Origin: Actinacidiphila cocklensis
Lineage (GTDB): Bacteria; Actinomycetota; Actinomycetes; Streptomycetales; Streptomycetaceae
Direction: 5' to 3'
DNA length: 64,000 nt
NCBI RefSeq assembly: GCF_907177275.1
Contig: NZ_CAJSLV010000064.1
Location: 34,600-98,599 of the forward strand
Shown: in pieces, positions 8,001-15,364 of the stretch
How positions within the stretch are numbered: position 1 is the first letter of the stretch
Layout of the letters: every line of letters begins with the position of its first letter
Program-made: the position numbers and the translations under genes
Notes under the pieces: generated by a model
Seen by the model: the letters and a program-made list of their open reading frames with translations, nothing else
What the model was told of the DNA's origin: nothing
The model's database searches: none

Positions 8001-10244
8001 CGAGGGGCTGCCGTCGTCGCCGAGGACGTAGGCGAGCAGGTGGGACGGCTGGCCGGTGCGCGGGTCCTGGACCGGCCGCACGATGACCCGGGCCACGCCC
8101 TCCTGGTCCTCCAGTACCGCCTCGACGGCCCGCAGCGACACCTTGAAGCCGCGCAGTTTGACGACGTCCCCGGTCCTGCCGAGCAGTTCGAGGCCGCCGC
8201 CGGGCAGGAACCTGCCACGGTCGCCGGTGCGGTAGAAGACCTGGCCTGCGAAGGCGGAGCCGGCCAGCGCGGGCGGGCAGGGCACGAAGCGCTCGGCGGT
8301 CTTGGCGGGGTCGTCGAGGTAGCCGGTGGCGACGCCGGGGCCTGCGACGTACAGCTCGCCCACCGACCCGTACGGCACGGGCTCGCCGTCGTCGTCGAGG
8401 AGGGCGGCGGCGCTGCCGTCGAGGACGTGCCCGACCGGTGCGCAGCCGGATGTTCCCGTGGGCGGTGTGCCGGGCGGGCGCGGCAGCAGGTCGGCGAAGG
8501 AGACGTCCAGGCTCTCCCACGTGCTGTAGGCGTTGACGACCCGCACGTGCGGCGGCAGCAGCGCCGCGGCCTTGTCCACGACGCGGGTCGGGACGACCTC
8601 GCCCATCAGGAAGACGATCTCCATGTGGGCGAGGCTGTCGGCCAGTCCGGGTCCTGCGGCCGGGTGGTCCAGGACGCTCTCGAAGAGCGACGGCGGCACC
8701 ACGATGCGGGTGATCCGCTCCTGCCGGAGGGTGCCGACCAGCCGGACCGGGTCGAAGACGTGGTCGTCGGGCACCACGACCGCGGGGCGGCCCTGGAGCA
8801 GCGGCCGCAGGCACTCCCAGGCGAAGAAGACGTTCAGGCCGTCGCGGGAGGTGTCCTGGTACGGGTAGAGCGCGTAGCGGGCGTCGAAGCAGTACAGGCA
8901 GCCCAGGTGGGTGTTGAGCACCGCCTTGGGGGTGCCGGACGTGCCGCTCGTCATGGAGATCAGGGCGATGTCCGACGGTGCGACGTCGGGCAGTTCGGGC
9001 GGGGGCGTCGTGGGGGCCGTGGGGGCCGTCCACCGCTCGGGTGTCAGGACGAGCAGCCGCTCGGGGGTGGTGTGGGTGTCGGGGAGCAGCCCGACGAGGT
9101 CGGGGGTGGTGACGACCGTGGTGACGCCTGCGCCGGCGAGGAAGCCGGCCAGCAGCGAGGGCGGCCAGTTCTTCTCCAGCAGGCAGGCGGGGGTGCCGGC
9201 GGCGAAGCAGGTCAGCAGGGTGATGGCGTACTCGGCGGAGTGCGGCAGCAGCAGGCCGACGACGTCGCCCTTCTCGACGCCGCGGCCGGCCAGTTCCGAT
9301 GCCAGGCCCAGGGCGCTGTCGCGCAGCTCGCGGTAGGTCCAGGAGCGGGGGCCTTCGCTGAGTGCCGGCCGGTCGGGGGCGGCGTCGGCCTGTTCACTGA
9401 ATCTGGCCCATAAGCTCCGGGTCGGCGGCGGGTACGGGCTGCCCGCGACGGCGATGGACGGCCCTGAGGCGGTCCGCAGCCGGTCCAACTGCCGGGTGAG
9501 GCCGGTCAGGAGGGCCTGCCGGGAGTCGACGGTGTAGAAGTGGCCGCCGGGGAGCGTCTCCACCGGTACGTCGCCCTCGAAGTGGTCCCGCCAGGCCCGC
9601 AGTTCGCCGGGGGCCACGGTGCGGTCCGTGCTGCCGCCGTAGACGACGCAGGGGACGGGGAGCCGGCCGCCGGCCGGCGGGGCGTACTCCTCGTCGAGCC
9701 TCAGGTCGGCCCGGAGCGGCGGGAGTACGAGGTCGAGCAGTTCTTCGTCCTGCAGCAGTTCGTCGGGGATCAGACCCCATAATCGCACCCGGCCGAGGAA
9801 CTCCTCGTGCGGCAGCCCGTGCGCGGGCCGGTCCGGCGGGAGGTGGGGCGCCCGGTGCGCCGAGACCATCAGCAGGCCAGGACATCGGCCGCGCAGGCCG
9901 ACGAGCCGGCGGCTGACCTCGAAGGCCACCAGGGCGCCGAAGCTGTGGCCGAAGAAGGCGAACGGAGCGCCGTCGTCGAGCCGTTGGACCATCTCGACGA
10001 GGTCGTCCACGAGGTCCGTGAACCGCTCGTGCGGGGCGTCCTTGCGGCGGCGGCCGCGGCCGGGCAGCGCGTAGCTGACGACTTCCACGTCGTCGGGCAG
10101 CCCGGCAGGCCAGTCCTGGAACGCCGTGTGATTTCCGCCGGCGTGCGGAAAGGCGAACAGGCGTAAGGCCACGTCCTCGCGGCGGGCGATGACGACGGGC
10201 TCGACGCCGCCCGTCGGACCGTGGGAGTTCATGGAACGCGGCAA
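2082..10244 (-). CDS. Hybrid NRPS/PKS megasynthase, TE-A-PCP-KS-AT-TE-KR-ACP
   Basis: A 2720-residue assembly-line enzyme. Domains in order: type-II-like thioesterase (15-255, GHSFG near 98); adenylation domain (about 276-795, SMTSGTSGTPK near 430, YRTGDRG near 670); PCP (GGDSLS near 840); ketosynthase (about 900-1340, Cys in TSACSSAL near 1075, His in ECHATATHVGD near 1209, NIGHAN near 1255); acyltransferase (1490-1850, GHSIGEY near 1582, SHPFHS near 1681, malonyl-type); a second alpha/beta-hydrolase TE (1885-2115, GLSFG near 1960); a Gly/Ala/Pro/Glu linker (2130-2235); ketoreductase (GYLVTGGTGGIG near 2391, NYAAAN near 2521); C-terminal ACP (GLDSLDF near 2680). There is no DH, ER or terminal release domain. 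TTG 10244 is preferred (GGAGGG 8 nt upstream); ATG 10232 would sit about 20 nt from that box. TTA codons fall at residues 27, 155 and 278. Product unknown. Confidence 0.93.
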   Translation of the reverse strand: MPRSMNSHGPTGGVEPVVIARREDVALRLFAFPHAGGNHTAFQDWPAGLPDDVEVVSYALPGRGRRRKDAPHERFTDLVDDLVEMVQRLDDGAPFAFFGHSFGALVAFEVSRRLVGLRGRCPGLLMVSAHRAPHLPPDRPAHGLPHEEFLGRVRLWGLIPDELLQDEELLDLVLPPLRADLRLDEEYAPPAGGRLPVPCVVYGGSTDRTVAPGELRAWRDHFEGDVPVETLPGGHFYTVDSRQALLTGLTRQLDRLRTASGPSIAVAGSPYPPPTRSLWARFSEQADAAPDRPALSEGPRSWTYRELRDSALGLASELAGRGVEKGDVVGLLLPHSAEYAITLLTCFAAGTPACLLEKNWPPSLLAGFLAGAGVTTVVTTPDLVGLLPDTHTTPERLLVLTPERWTAPTAPTTPPPELPDVAPSDIALISMTSGTSGTPKAVLNTHLGCLYCFDARYALYPYQDTSRDGLNVFFAWECLRPLLQGRPAVVVPDDHVFDPVRLVGTLRQERITRIVVPPSLFESVLDHPAAGPGLADSLAHMEIVFLMGEVVPTRVVDKAAALLPPHVRVVNAYSTWESLDVSFADLLPRPPGTPPTGTSGCAPVGHVLDGSAAALLDDDGEPVPYGSVGELYVAGPGVATGYLDDPAKTAERFVPCPPALAGSAFAGQVFYRTGDRGRFLPGGGLELLGRTGDVVKLRGFKVSLRAVEAVLEDQEGVARVIVRPVQDPRTGQPSHLLAYVLGDDGSPSPTLLARSRGKAGRDLPEYARPRHVIGLDALPFTRSDSRKLDLSALPAPSEEPEPEPGAAGPLSTAEQRVADAWTEVLGLRAAGPDDNFFDVGGDSLSAARLSGLLAERYGIALPVVDVFQYATLRELAARCSGAAASPAVRERPRPPRQDGTRIAVVGMAGRFPGAQDIDAFWSNLKDGTDALTTFTAEQLRAKGVPEEVVTHPQWVAAAQLVDDADAFDAEMWGIGQREAVLMDPQHRLFVEVAATALEQSGYARRDNPYRRRTGVFAACGIDGYLIHHLEGGGLTRPLDPAGLFLTEIGNEKDYIATRVAYLLDLGGPAATVTSACSSALVAVAQAAQSLAAGQCDMALAGASSLNFPNFGYRYEEGLVGSVDGRVRPFDEAASGTLFGDAVGAVVLKRLDDALADGDHVWAVLSGYGVSNDGRMKAGYTAPSARAQEQCISDAIAMAGIGSEQISYVECHATATHVGDAIEVKGLSDAFARHRADGAAAPGPGECALGSVKGNIGHANCAAGITGLIKTVLCLHHRELVPTVNFHTVNPKLVDFVDHEGTPFTIQTHHEPWEVSPAQSPRRAGVSSFGIGGTNAHVVLEEPPPPPAPSPSARGGAPVGGVASAAEGALEGRDQPGGASSPSEGGSPVRSGPPAGDGPGEGSPVREEPSAHCALQLVTTSARSESALESTADALQRALEGLSAEETAGAVRAWHLTREAYPLRRAAVLDTATGEWLHRAAGNGARGATVAFVFSGQGSQTAAMARGLYRGRADGGRFRRHFDAAAEALAAHLGTDPAPLVLDADDASVQRPLTTQCGLFAVEYALARTLVDLGVRPVAVAGHSIGEYAAAALSGLLTLDEAAMLVAVRARATEESAPGGMLSVVGDEDRLAGWLAGREDLWTAALNAPGRTVVSGTPDALRAAAAELPAQGFTCRTVPVSHPFHSALMAPVAARLDAAAAHLPARVPDVPTASNLTGTWLDARHQPQTYWGEHVTSTVRWREDVATLLKWSPDVILEIGPGGVLTALTAKCLDAGQDSAPVALAALPHAADPAEDDERSLLSVLGELWCRGVDLDFAALHEGEPAGDPALRLLLPTYVFDRSRYWTKPDASPYVGRTSADGNEERTDGPLVRHVRKPAAHTRLYCFPYAGGDSSAVRSWAHAAPPWLDVVAVEPPGRGGRSGLPVPAGDDEDTAVLAHLAEAIAADAGDPGEAAVAFCGLSFGAALALDLLGGPLAGWAEDGRVAAFCAVGRAPLGPAAADPGAPADTYLMAPDEVRADPRWQQTVLPLLRADLAWDARTERRVTARRRATGRPPLAAPLQVHCGTHDPSFPPAAAPRWAAATSSPLVDVETHPGAHDFMLHERDAILARLLPFLSRLTPRPAHPGTWDGKVHEVRWEPLPAARAVAGDGEAAPGGTGATSGGAGGESAPGEAAGEPAPVASVASHGRSAPGEAAGVARAAGEPAPDGAPQGEPAPGGAAVAVGSPAGTMTPPGVPWGVYDAGTSAGFLQGVLNRADREAVLVCPPPGDGDAEAYCAGFLGVLRSLAEREARGGLTLVLPAAADSGLVAGLTRAFVLEEPGLRVRRVHVDPWPAGGWDGAAVGRLLGRVGGHPGEQDVLLRGGHLLARRLAPAVLPPLPPGTLGAADGGYLVTGGTGGIGRAVTDWLIHHQGVPPERVTVTGRTAPSGLRPGVRFLALDLAAPFDPGALAARTGPLAGVFHLAGALDDGVLRNLDASRLPAVLAPKLALPRLMELAGRAGAAWVTAFSSTSSLLGAAGQANYAAANGWSDAHAHWAHPGAGGPALVAVGWGTWEATGMAAANARAGEAARGGGESPLPAGTALALLGKVVAGLLSGSAPARNLAVCDIDWPASPWAGNPLVASLPAGQPAAAGRPAAERTPAADDATGAGDEADPVRSFLRAYVHRWDESRRLGELGLDSLDFARMRGDFARTFGKDVPLSALARPDQRLGQLYAFLSEC
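6061..6103 (+). repeat. Interspersed palindromic repeat copy inside the megasynthase gene
   Basis: A GGTCCG-GAG-CGGACC palindrome with flanks belonging to the repeat family seen intergenically at 19.1-19.9, 23.8 and 59.7 kb. The stretch 6065-6085 is identical over 21 bases to 59692-59712. It lies in frame in the KS-AT linker and encodes a Ser/Gly/Pro-rich segment, so it does not break the protein. Confidence 0.7.
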
Positions 10245-10444
10245 AGCGGTTTCCCTCCCCCGTCAATACGGTGGAACCCTGGTGACCCGTGACAATACCT
10301 GTGCCATACACGACGGTGCGGGACGTGCAGGAGAACAGAAAGCACCAGGTCCCGAGAAGGGGGACTCTGCTCTGCTTGCGGAAAACTGGCGATTATTTTT
10401 ACAGTGGCCGACACTCGTCGTCAAGGCCGTCAGGAAGAGCGATT
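10245..10444 (-). promoter_or_regulatory. Leader/promoter region of the megasynthase gene
   Basis: A 200-bp gene-free stretch with an AT-rich block (10390-10405) unusual for this genome. The ribosome site GGAGGG lies just before TTG 10244. No clean -35/-10 pair and no hairpin after the YbaK gene stand out, so read-through from upstream genes is possible. Confidence 0.35.
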
Positions 10445-10933
10445 TCAGGCCTGGGTGATTGGCTCGATCGTGGGGTTCGCAATGGCGAGGTAGTCCTTGG
10501 TCGACAGTGCGATCGTGCGGTCGAGCCGGCCGGCGTTGAAGAACACCTCGGGGAATTCCAGCAGCTCAGGGTCCATGAACAGGCCCATCCGCTCGTCGAA
10601 GGAGAACGGCGGGATGGTGCCGACCGGGGTGCCCGCCAGCTCCTCGGCGACTTCCGGTGTGGCGAACGAGGCGTATGTGCCGTTGCACAGGGTCTTCATA
10701 CGGTTGAAGTCGACACGGCGATCTCCCGGAAGGACCGCGGCCGCGTACCGCTTCTCCTTCTTTCCGATCTTCACCATGATGACGATGCACTTGGCGGCCT
10801 GTCGCGGATCGTGCCCGCGCAGCCGGCTGACCGCCTCTGTCACGCCTTCCGGCTCGTGCTCGATGATCCGATAACTGGCGCCGTGCTCGTCGAGGAGCGA
10901 GATCAGCTTGCCGTACACGTCCTCAGAGGCCAT
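10445..10933 (-). CDS. YbaK/EbsC-type aminoacyl-tRNA deacylase-like protein
   Basis: A single-domain protein of 162 residues. The core from ASYRIIEHEPEGVTEAV through AAKCIVIMVKIGKK and AVLPGDRRVDFNRMK to VGTIPPFSFDERMGLFMD has the arrangement of the YbaK/ProX-like trans-editing domain, including the central lysine (AKCIVIM) and the GxxPPF loop. Homologues hydrolyse mischarged aminoacyl-tRNA (Cys-tRNA-Pro, Ala-tRNA-Pro). It lies between exporter and megasynthase on the same strand with gaps of 129 and 200 bp. In a biosynthetic cluster it could clear a tRNA misloaded with a pathway amino acid or deacylate a pathway intermediate; both are inference. ATG 10933 fits the conserved N-terminus; the GGGAG 14 nt upstream is somewhat distant. 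Confidence 0.85.
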   Translation of the reverse strand: MASEDVYGKLISLLDEHGASYRIIEHEPEGVTEAVSRLRGHDPRQAAKCIVIMVKIGKKEKRYAAAVLPGDRRVDFNRMKTLCNGTYASFATPEVAEELAGTPVGTIPPFSFDERMGLFMDPELLEFPEVFFNAGRLDRTIALSTKDYLAIANPTIEPITQA

Positions 10934-11062
10934 CGGTGCCCACTGCTCCCTGACTGAAGAAATACCTGTCCGCCGGGTGAATTGCCCCCGCACAAAAGCC
11001 GATAGGGAAATCGCGGCGTGCGTTCTTGTCGGGTTGCCGAGCATACCCGATCGGACGGACCG

Positions 11063-12397
11063 TCAGACGGGCGCGGCCGCGGGCCCGCGGGTGGCCTCCG
11101 CCCACCGCACCGCTCGCGGGGTCAGCGCGCCGCAGCCGAGCAGCAGGGCGCCCAGCACCGCCCAGCCCGGCGGCCCGTGGTCGAGGCAGACCGCGGCGAG
11201 CACCGCGGGCGCCGCGGCGTTCGCGCCACCCACGCCGAGCCCGAAGATCCCGGCGTACTGCCCCTGGAGGTGCGGCCGGGCCAGGCCGAAGGCGAGCTCG
11301 AACGAGGCGGCGGCCTGCCACAGTTCGCCGAAGGTGTAGACGACGGTCGCGACGAGGAGCACCAGCAGCGCGGACCACCAGGCCAGCCCGGACATGGCGC
11401 CGATCAGCACCGTGGAGACCAGCAGTGCGGCCCCCGCCCACCGCATCCGCAGCGCCGCGGTGCGCGGGTCGGTCACCCCGCGGCTCACCCGGACCTGGAG
11501 CGCGACCACCAGCACCCCGTTGACGAGCATGATCCCGGTGATCGCGGCGCGCGGGGCCGAGGTGTTCTCGACGATCCACAGCGGCAGCGCGAACGTCGGT
11601 ATCGCCAGGTGCAGCGACATCCCGCCGTTGATCAGCGTCACGGCCAGGTAGGCGCGGTCGGTCAGCGCCGCCCACCGGCTGTGGGCCGGGTCCACGGGCA
11701 GCGGCGGTACGTGCGGCAGCCGGGTGAGGATCGCGGCGGCGACCAGGAAGGTCCCGGCGGCGGCCAGGATCAGGCCGACGTAGACAGGCCCCGAGTCGAG
11801 CTGGATGCCGACGGTCCCGATGAGCACGCCCGCCATGATGGCCACGTTGGTGATCGCCCGCTGGTAGGCGAGGTAGGCGGTCGCGTCGGCACCGGCCAGC
11901 GCGCGGATCAGCGGCGCCCGGCTCGCCACGGCCGCCGAGCCGACCGCGGTGGTCAGCAGCGAGACCAGCGCGAGCGCCCAGAAGGAGCGGGCCACCGCGA
12001 AGCCCGCGGTGGCCGCCACTCCGCACATCATCGTGGCCACGTGCACCTCGCGCGGGCCGCGCCGGTCGGCGAGGTGGCCGATGTACGGCCCGAAGACCAG
12101 CCCGAGCACGGCCCCGACGGTCAGGCCGAGCCCGACCCGGACCGCGGACATGCCGACGATCCGGGTCAGGTAGAGCATGGTCGTGCCGGCCAGCATGCCG
12201 CCGCCCACGGTGACCGCGAAGGACGCCCCGGCGAGCAGGCGCTGCGGCCCGGGCTCGGGCAGGGCGCGGCGCACGGCGGCGCGCAGCCTGCCCGGGCGAG
12301 GGCCGGCTAATCGCGGCGGCTCGGGCGACTGCGGCGGCTCCGGCTCCGCCGGCTCCGCAGCCGTCCCGCCGCGGGGCGGGCCGCCGGCACGCTTCAC
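11063..12397 (-). CDS. MFS transporter, cluster exporter
   Basis: 444 residues. A Pro/Glu/Arg-rich cytoplasmic tail of about 50 residues is followed by some twelve hydrophobic helices. The first inter-helix loop reads GPYIGHLADRRGPREVH, a version of the MFS motif A (GxxxDRxGRR). The GTG start overlaps the ATP-grasp stop as GTGA, so the pair is translationally coupled, which argues for export of the ligase pathway's product or for self-resistance. A TTA leucine codon lies at residue 30 (12308-12310) in the N-terminal tail. Family is clear; substrate unknown. Confidence 0.88.
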   Translation of the reverse strand: MKRAGGPPRGGTAAEPAEPEPPQSPEPPRLAGPRPGRLRAAVRRALPEPGPQRLLAGASFAVTVGGGMLAGTTMLYLTRIVGMSAVRVGLGLTVGAVLGLVFGPYIGHLADRRGPREVHVATMMCGVAATAGFAVARSFWALALVSLLTTAVGSAAVASRAPLIRALAGADATAYLAYQRAITNVAIMAGVLIGTVGIQLDSGPVYVGLILAAAGTFLVAAAILTRLPHVPPLPVDPAHSRWAALTDRAYLAVTLINGGMSLHLAIPTFALPLWIVENTSAPRAAITGIMLVNGVLVVALQVRVSRGVTDPRTAALRMRWAGAALLVSTVLIGAMSGLAWWSALLVLLVATVVYTFGELWQAAASFELAFGLARPHLQGQYAGIFGLGVGGANAAAPAVLAAVCLDHGPPGWAVLGALLLGCGALTPRAVRWAEATRGPAAAPV

Positions 12398-13716
12398 CGG
12401 CCCTCGTACAGCCAGTCGCGGTACTCGCGGTCCGGCCAGTTGGCGTTCTGCCAGGCCCACCGCTGGCCGCTGTTGAGGTTCGGCCGGGCGACCACGAGCC
12501 GGTCGTCGATCCAGGTGCGCAGCTCCACCACCCGCTTGTCGAAGTCCTCGACGCTCTGCGTGGACAGCAGGATCGCGCCGAGCATGTCGGCGGAGGCGGA
12601 GAACTTCGTGGACAGCGTGGCGCCCGGCGGCACGTACGTCTGGGCGAAGATCACGTCGGGCTCGGCGATCAGCTCGTCGGGTGTCGGGTAGCTGATCACG
12701 GTGCCCGCGGTGCCGTAGAAGCCGACGCAACCGATGACGTCGGGGGTGACGTTGACCTTCAGGTCGGGGCGGCGGCCGAGCGCGCACAGCAGCGCGGCCT
12801 CGGCGAGGTCGACGTTGAACTTCGCGTGCACCTGCTCCTGGGTGAGCGCTCCGCCGCGCCGGGCGGCGCACTCGCTGAAGACGATCCGGCCGGTGCCCGG
12901 TTCGCGGAACAGCTCCATGTGGAAGACGCTGTCCTGCAGCCCGAGCGCGGCGATGGCCGCGCGCACCACGGGTTCGGCGCTCGCGTACGCCTCCGCATCC
13001 TTGGTGGGGTCCAACCGGCGCAGTGAGATGGGCACTTGGCCGCTCACGGCCTCAAGGCAGGGCTCGGTGTAGGCGCCGAGGCCGAAGAAGATCACCTCGC
13101 CGCCGAAGACGATGCCCTCCGCCATCCACTCGTCGCCCTCGACGAACTCCTCCAGCAGGAAGGTGCGGCTGGTCTCCTTCTGCTCGCGGAAGGCGCGGCT
13201 GGCGTCCTCCAGGTCCTTGCGGGAGGTCACCACGCTGGTGGAGGTGGTGCCGCCGCCGGCGATCGGCTTGAGGACGGCGCGCTCGAAGTCGAAGGGGACG
13301 TCGGCGACGTCGAAGACGTCGGGAACGACGACGGCCCGCGTGACCGGGACGCCGGCGTCTCGGAGGCGGGCCTTCTGGAGGGACTTGTCGCGGAAGTGCA
13401 GGGCGGTGACCGGGTCGATGGTGCGACAGCCGAGGGCGCGCGCCAGGACGGCGGTGGTGACCGCGGCGTACTCCCAGGTGGTCTGCACCGCGTCGAACCT
13501 CAGGTCGCCCAGGCCCTCGCGGTGCAGGGCGCCGAGTATGTCCTCGACGTTGGTGACGTCGTCGACCCGTATCAGCCGCCCCCCGGTCGGCAGCCGCACC
13601 CGGCCCGACTCGTACGCACCGGAGTTGCTGATCACCACCGCGTCCACCTGGTGGCGCTCGCAGGCCCTCAGTACGTAGCTGTCGGCCCCCACTAACAGGA
13701 CGGTCGGCCTACTCAT
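12394..13716 (-). CDS. ATP-grasp ligase
   Basis: 440 residues. An N-terminal pre-ATP-grasp fold begins PTVLLVGADSYVLRAC. The ATP-grasp core has AVLKPIAGGGTTSTSVV near 145-160, LLEEFVEGDEWMAEG and, near 280-290, FSECAARRGG, which supplies the Mg-binding acidic residue and conserved Arg. Relatives form amide or peptide bonds through acyl-phosphates (biotin carboxylase-like and natural-product ligases). It is the first gene of the cluster transcript, with ribosome site GGAGGGG just before ATG 13716, and overlaps the exporter by 4 nt. Codon 8 is TTA (13693-13695), a strong hint of bldA-dependent translation. It could ligate an amino acid to a carboxylate released from the megasynthase; that role is inference. 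Confidence 0.87.
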   Translation of the reverse strand: MSRPTVLLVGADSYVLRACERHQVDAVVISNSGAYESGRVRLPTGGRLIRVDDVTNVEDILGALHREGLGDLRFDAVQTTWEYAAVTTAVLARALGCRTIDPVTALHFRDKSLQKARLRDAGVPVTRAVVVPDVFDVADVPFDFERAVLKPIAGGGTTSTSVVTSRKDLEDASRAFREQKETSRTFLLEEFVEGDEWMAEGIVFGGEVIFFGLGAYTEPCLEAVSGQVPISLRRLDPTKDAEAYASAEPVVRAAIAALGLQDSVFHMELFREPGTGRIVFSECAARRGGALTQEQVHAKFNVDLAEAALLCALGRRPDLKVNVTPDVIGCVGFYGTAGTVISYPTPDELIAEPDVIFAQTYVPPGATLSTKFSASADMLGAILLSTQSVEDFDKRVVELRTWIDDRLVVARPNLNSGQRWAWQNANWPDREYRDWLYEGR

Positions 13717-13776
13717 GTCCCCTCCAAGCTCTCCGGTCCTCGTGACACTCCGTGTGGTAAAGCCCGCGTAGTGTAA

Positions 13777-13851
13777 CAGGGCGGGGAGGCGCCCCCACAG
13801 GGGCACCAGGGGTCGTTTTTACGCTCCCTGCGGCCCCTGGGAGGCGCCCTG
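13777..13851. terminator. Imperfect inverted repeat between araA and the ATP-grasp gene
   Basis: Outer arms CAGGGCG (13777-13783) and CGCCCTG (13845-13851) enclose inner arms CCAGGGG (13806-13812) and CCCCTGG (13834-13840) with a T-run in the loop. Placed after the araA stop it may act as its terminator. The outer arms are asymmetrically spaced, so the structure is only partly convincing. Confidence 0.4.
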
Positions 13852-13858
13852 CCGGGGA

Positions 13859-15364
13859 CTACAGGCCGCGGGCCAGGTGGTAGTAGGCCTGGTTCCAGCG
13901 GATCTCCCTGGTGAACTGGCGGATGTCGGTGTCGGTGTCGATCATCAGCAGCTCGGTGCCCAGGAGGTCGGCGAGGTCGGTGAGTTCCTCGGCGCCGATC
14001 GCGGTGGACAGCACCGTGTGGTGCGGGCCGCCCGCGGTCAGCCACGCCTCCGTGGAGGTGCGCAGATCGGGGGCGGGCCGCCACACCGCGCGGGCCACCG
14101 GCAGGGCGGGCAGCGGCTCGACGGGGTCGACGATGTCGATCTGGTTGGCGACCAGCCGGAAGCGGTCGCCCATGTCGGCCAGGCCCACCACGACCGCGGG
14201 TCCCGGGGCGGCGTCGAAGACCAGCCGGACCGGGTCCTCGCGGTTGCCGATGCCCAGCGGGTGGATCTCGCAGCTCGGCTGCGCGCCGGCGATGGTGGGG
14301 CAGACCTCCAGCATGTGGGCGCCGAGGATCAGTTCGCTGCCCGGAGCCAGGTGGTAGGTGTAGTCCTCCATGAAGGAGGTGCCGCCCGGCAGCCCCGCGC
14401 CCATGGCCTTGATGGTGTGCAGCAGCGTGGCGGTCTTCCAGTCGCCCTCGCCGCCGAAGCCGTATCCGTCGGCCATCAGCCGCTGCACGGCCAGGCCCGG
14501 CAGCTGCCGAAGTCCCCCGAGGTCCTCGAAGTTGGTGGTGAAGGCGCCGAAGCCGCCGTCGTCGAGGAAGGTCCGCAGGCCCAGTTCGATACGGGCCGCG
14601 TAACGCAGCGAGTCGTGCCGGTCGGCGCCCGCGGCCAGTTCCGGTGCCAGGCGGTAGGCGTCGGCGTACTCCTTGACCAGGGCGGTGACATCGGCGTCGG
14701 AGGCCGAATCGACCGCCTCGACCAGGTCGTTGACGCCGTAGGTGTTCACCGACACCCCGAAGCGCAGCTGCGCCTCGACCTTGTCGCCCTCGGTCACCGC
14801 GACGTCGCGCATGTTGTCGCCGAAGCGGGCCAGCTTCAGCCGGCGCAGCGCCGCGTGGCCGACCGCGGCCCGCATCCAGGCGTGGATGCGCGCTCCGACC
14901 TGCGGGTCGGTGACGTGGCCCGCCACCGTCTTGCGGGTGACGCCGAGCCTGGACTGGACGTAGCCGAACTCCCGGTCGCCGTGGGCGGCCTGGTTGAGGT
15001 TCATGAAGTCCATGTCGATGGTGGACCAGGGCAGTTCGACGTTGGCCTGGGTGTGCAGGTGCAGCAGCGGCTTGCGCAGCAGGTCCAGGCCGCCGATCCA
15101 CATCTTCGCCGGGGAGAAGGTGTGCATCCAGGCGATCAGCCCGACGCACCCCGGGTCGGAGTTCGCCTCCAGGACGATGCCGGTGATCGCGGCGGCGTCG
15201 GTGAGCACCGGCTTCCACACCACCCGCGCCGGCCCGCCCGGCAGCGCGGCGAGCTGGTCGGATATCTGCCGGGACTGCTCGGCGACCTGCGCGAGGGTGT
15301 CGGGACCGTACAGGCCCTGGCTGCCGGTCAGGAACCAGACCTCTGCGGTGGGGGTGGAGTTCAT
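13859..15364 (-). CDS. araA: L-arabinose isomerase
   Basis: 501 residues, the usual family length, converting L-arabinose to L-ribulose. Recognisable segments are VWFLTGSQGLYGPDTL at the N-terminus, VGLIAWMHTFSPAKMWIGGL, DMDFMNLNQAAHGDREFGY, GYGFGGEGDWKTATLLHT (Mn-binding Glu and conserved Gly-rich turn) and EDYTYHLAPG. It is last in the ara transcript; ATG 15364 overlaps the araD stop as ATGA. Expression is probably controlled from the tandem operators upstream of araD and by read-through from araB. Confidence 0.97.
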   Translation of the reverse strand: MNSTPTAEVWFLTGSQGLYGPDTLAQVAEQSRQISDQLAALPGGPARVVWKPVLTDAAAITGIVLEANSDPGCVGLIAWMHTFSPAKMWIGGLDLLRKPLLHLHTQANVELPWSTIDMDFMNLNQAAHGDREFGYVQSRLGVTRKTVAGHVTDPQVGARIHAWMRAAVGHAALRRLKLARFGDNMRDVAVTEGDKVEAQLRFGVSVNTYGVNDLVEAVDSASDADVTALVKEYADAYRLAPELAAGADRHDSLRYAARIELGLRTFLDDGGFGAFTTNFEDLGGLRQLPGLAVQRLMADGYGFGGEGDWKTATLLHTIKAMGAGLPGGTSFMEDYTYHLAPGSELILGAHMLEVCPTIAGAQPSCEIHPLGIGNREDPVRLVFDAAPGPAVVVGLADMGDRFRLVANQIDIVDPVEPLPALPVARAVWRPAPDLRTSTEAWLTAGGPHHTVLSTAIGAEELTDLADLLGTELLMIDTDTDIRQFTREIRWNQAYYHLARGL

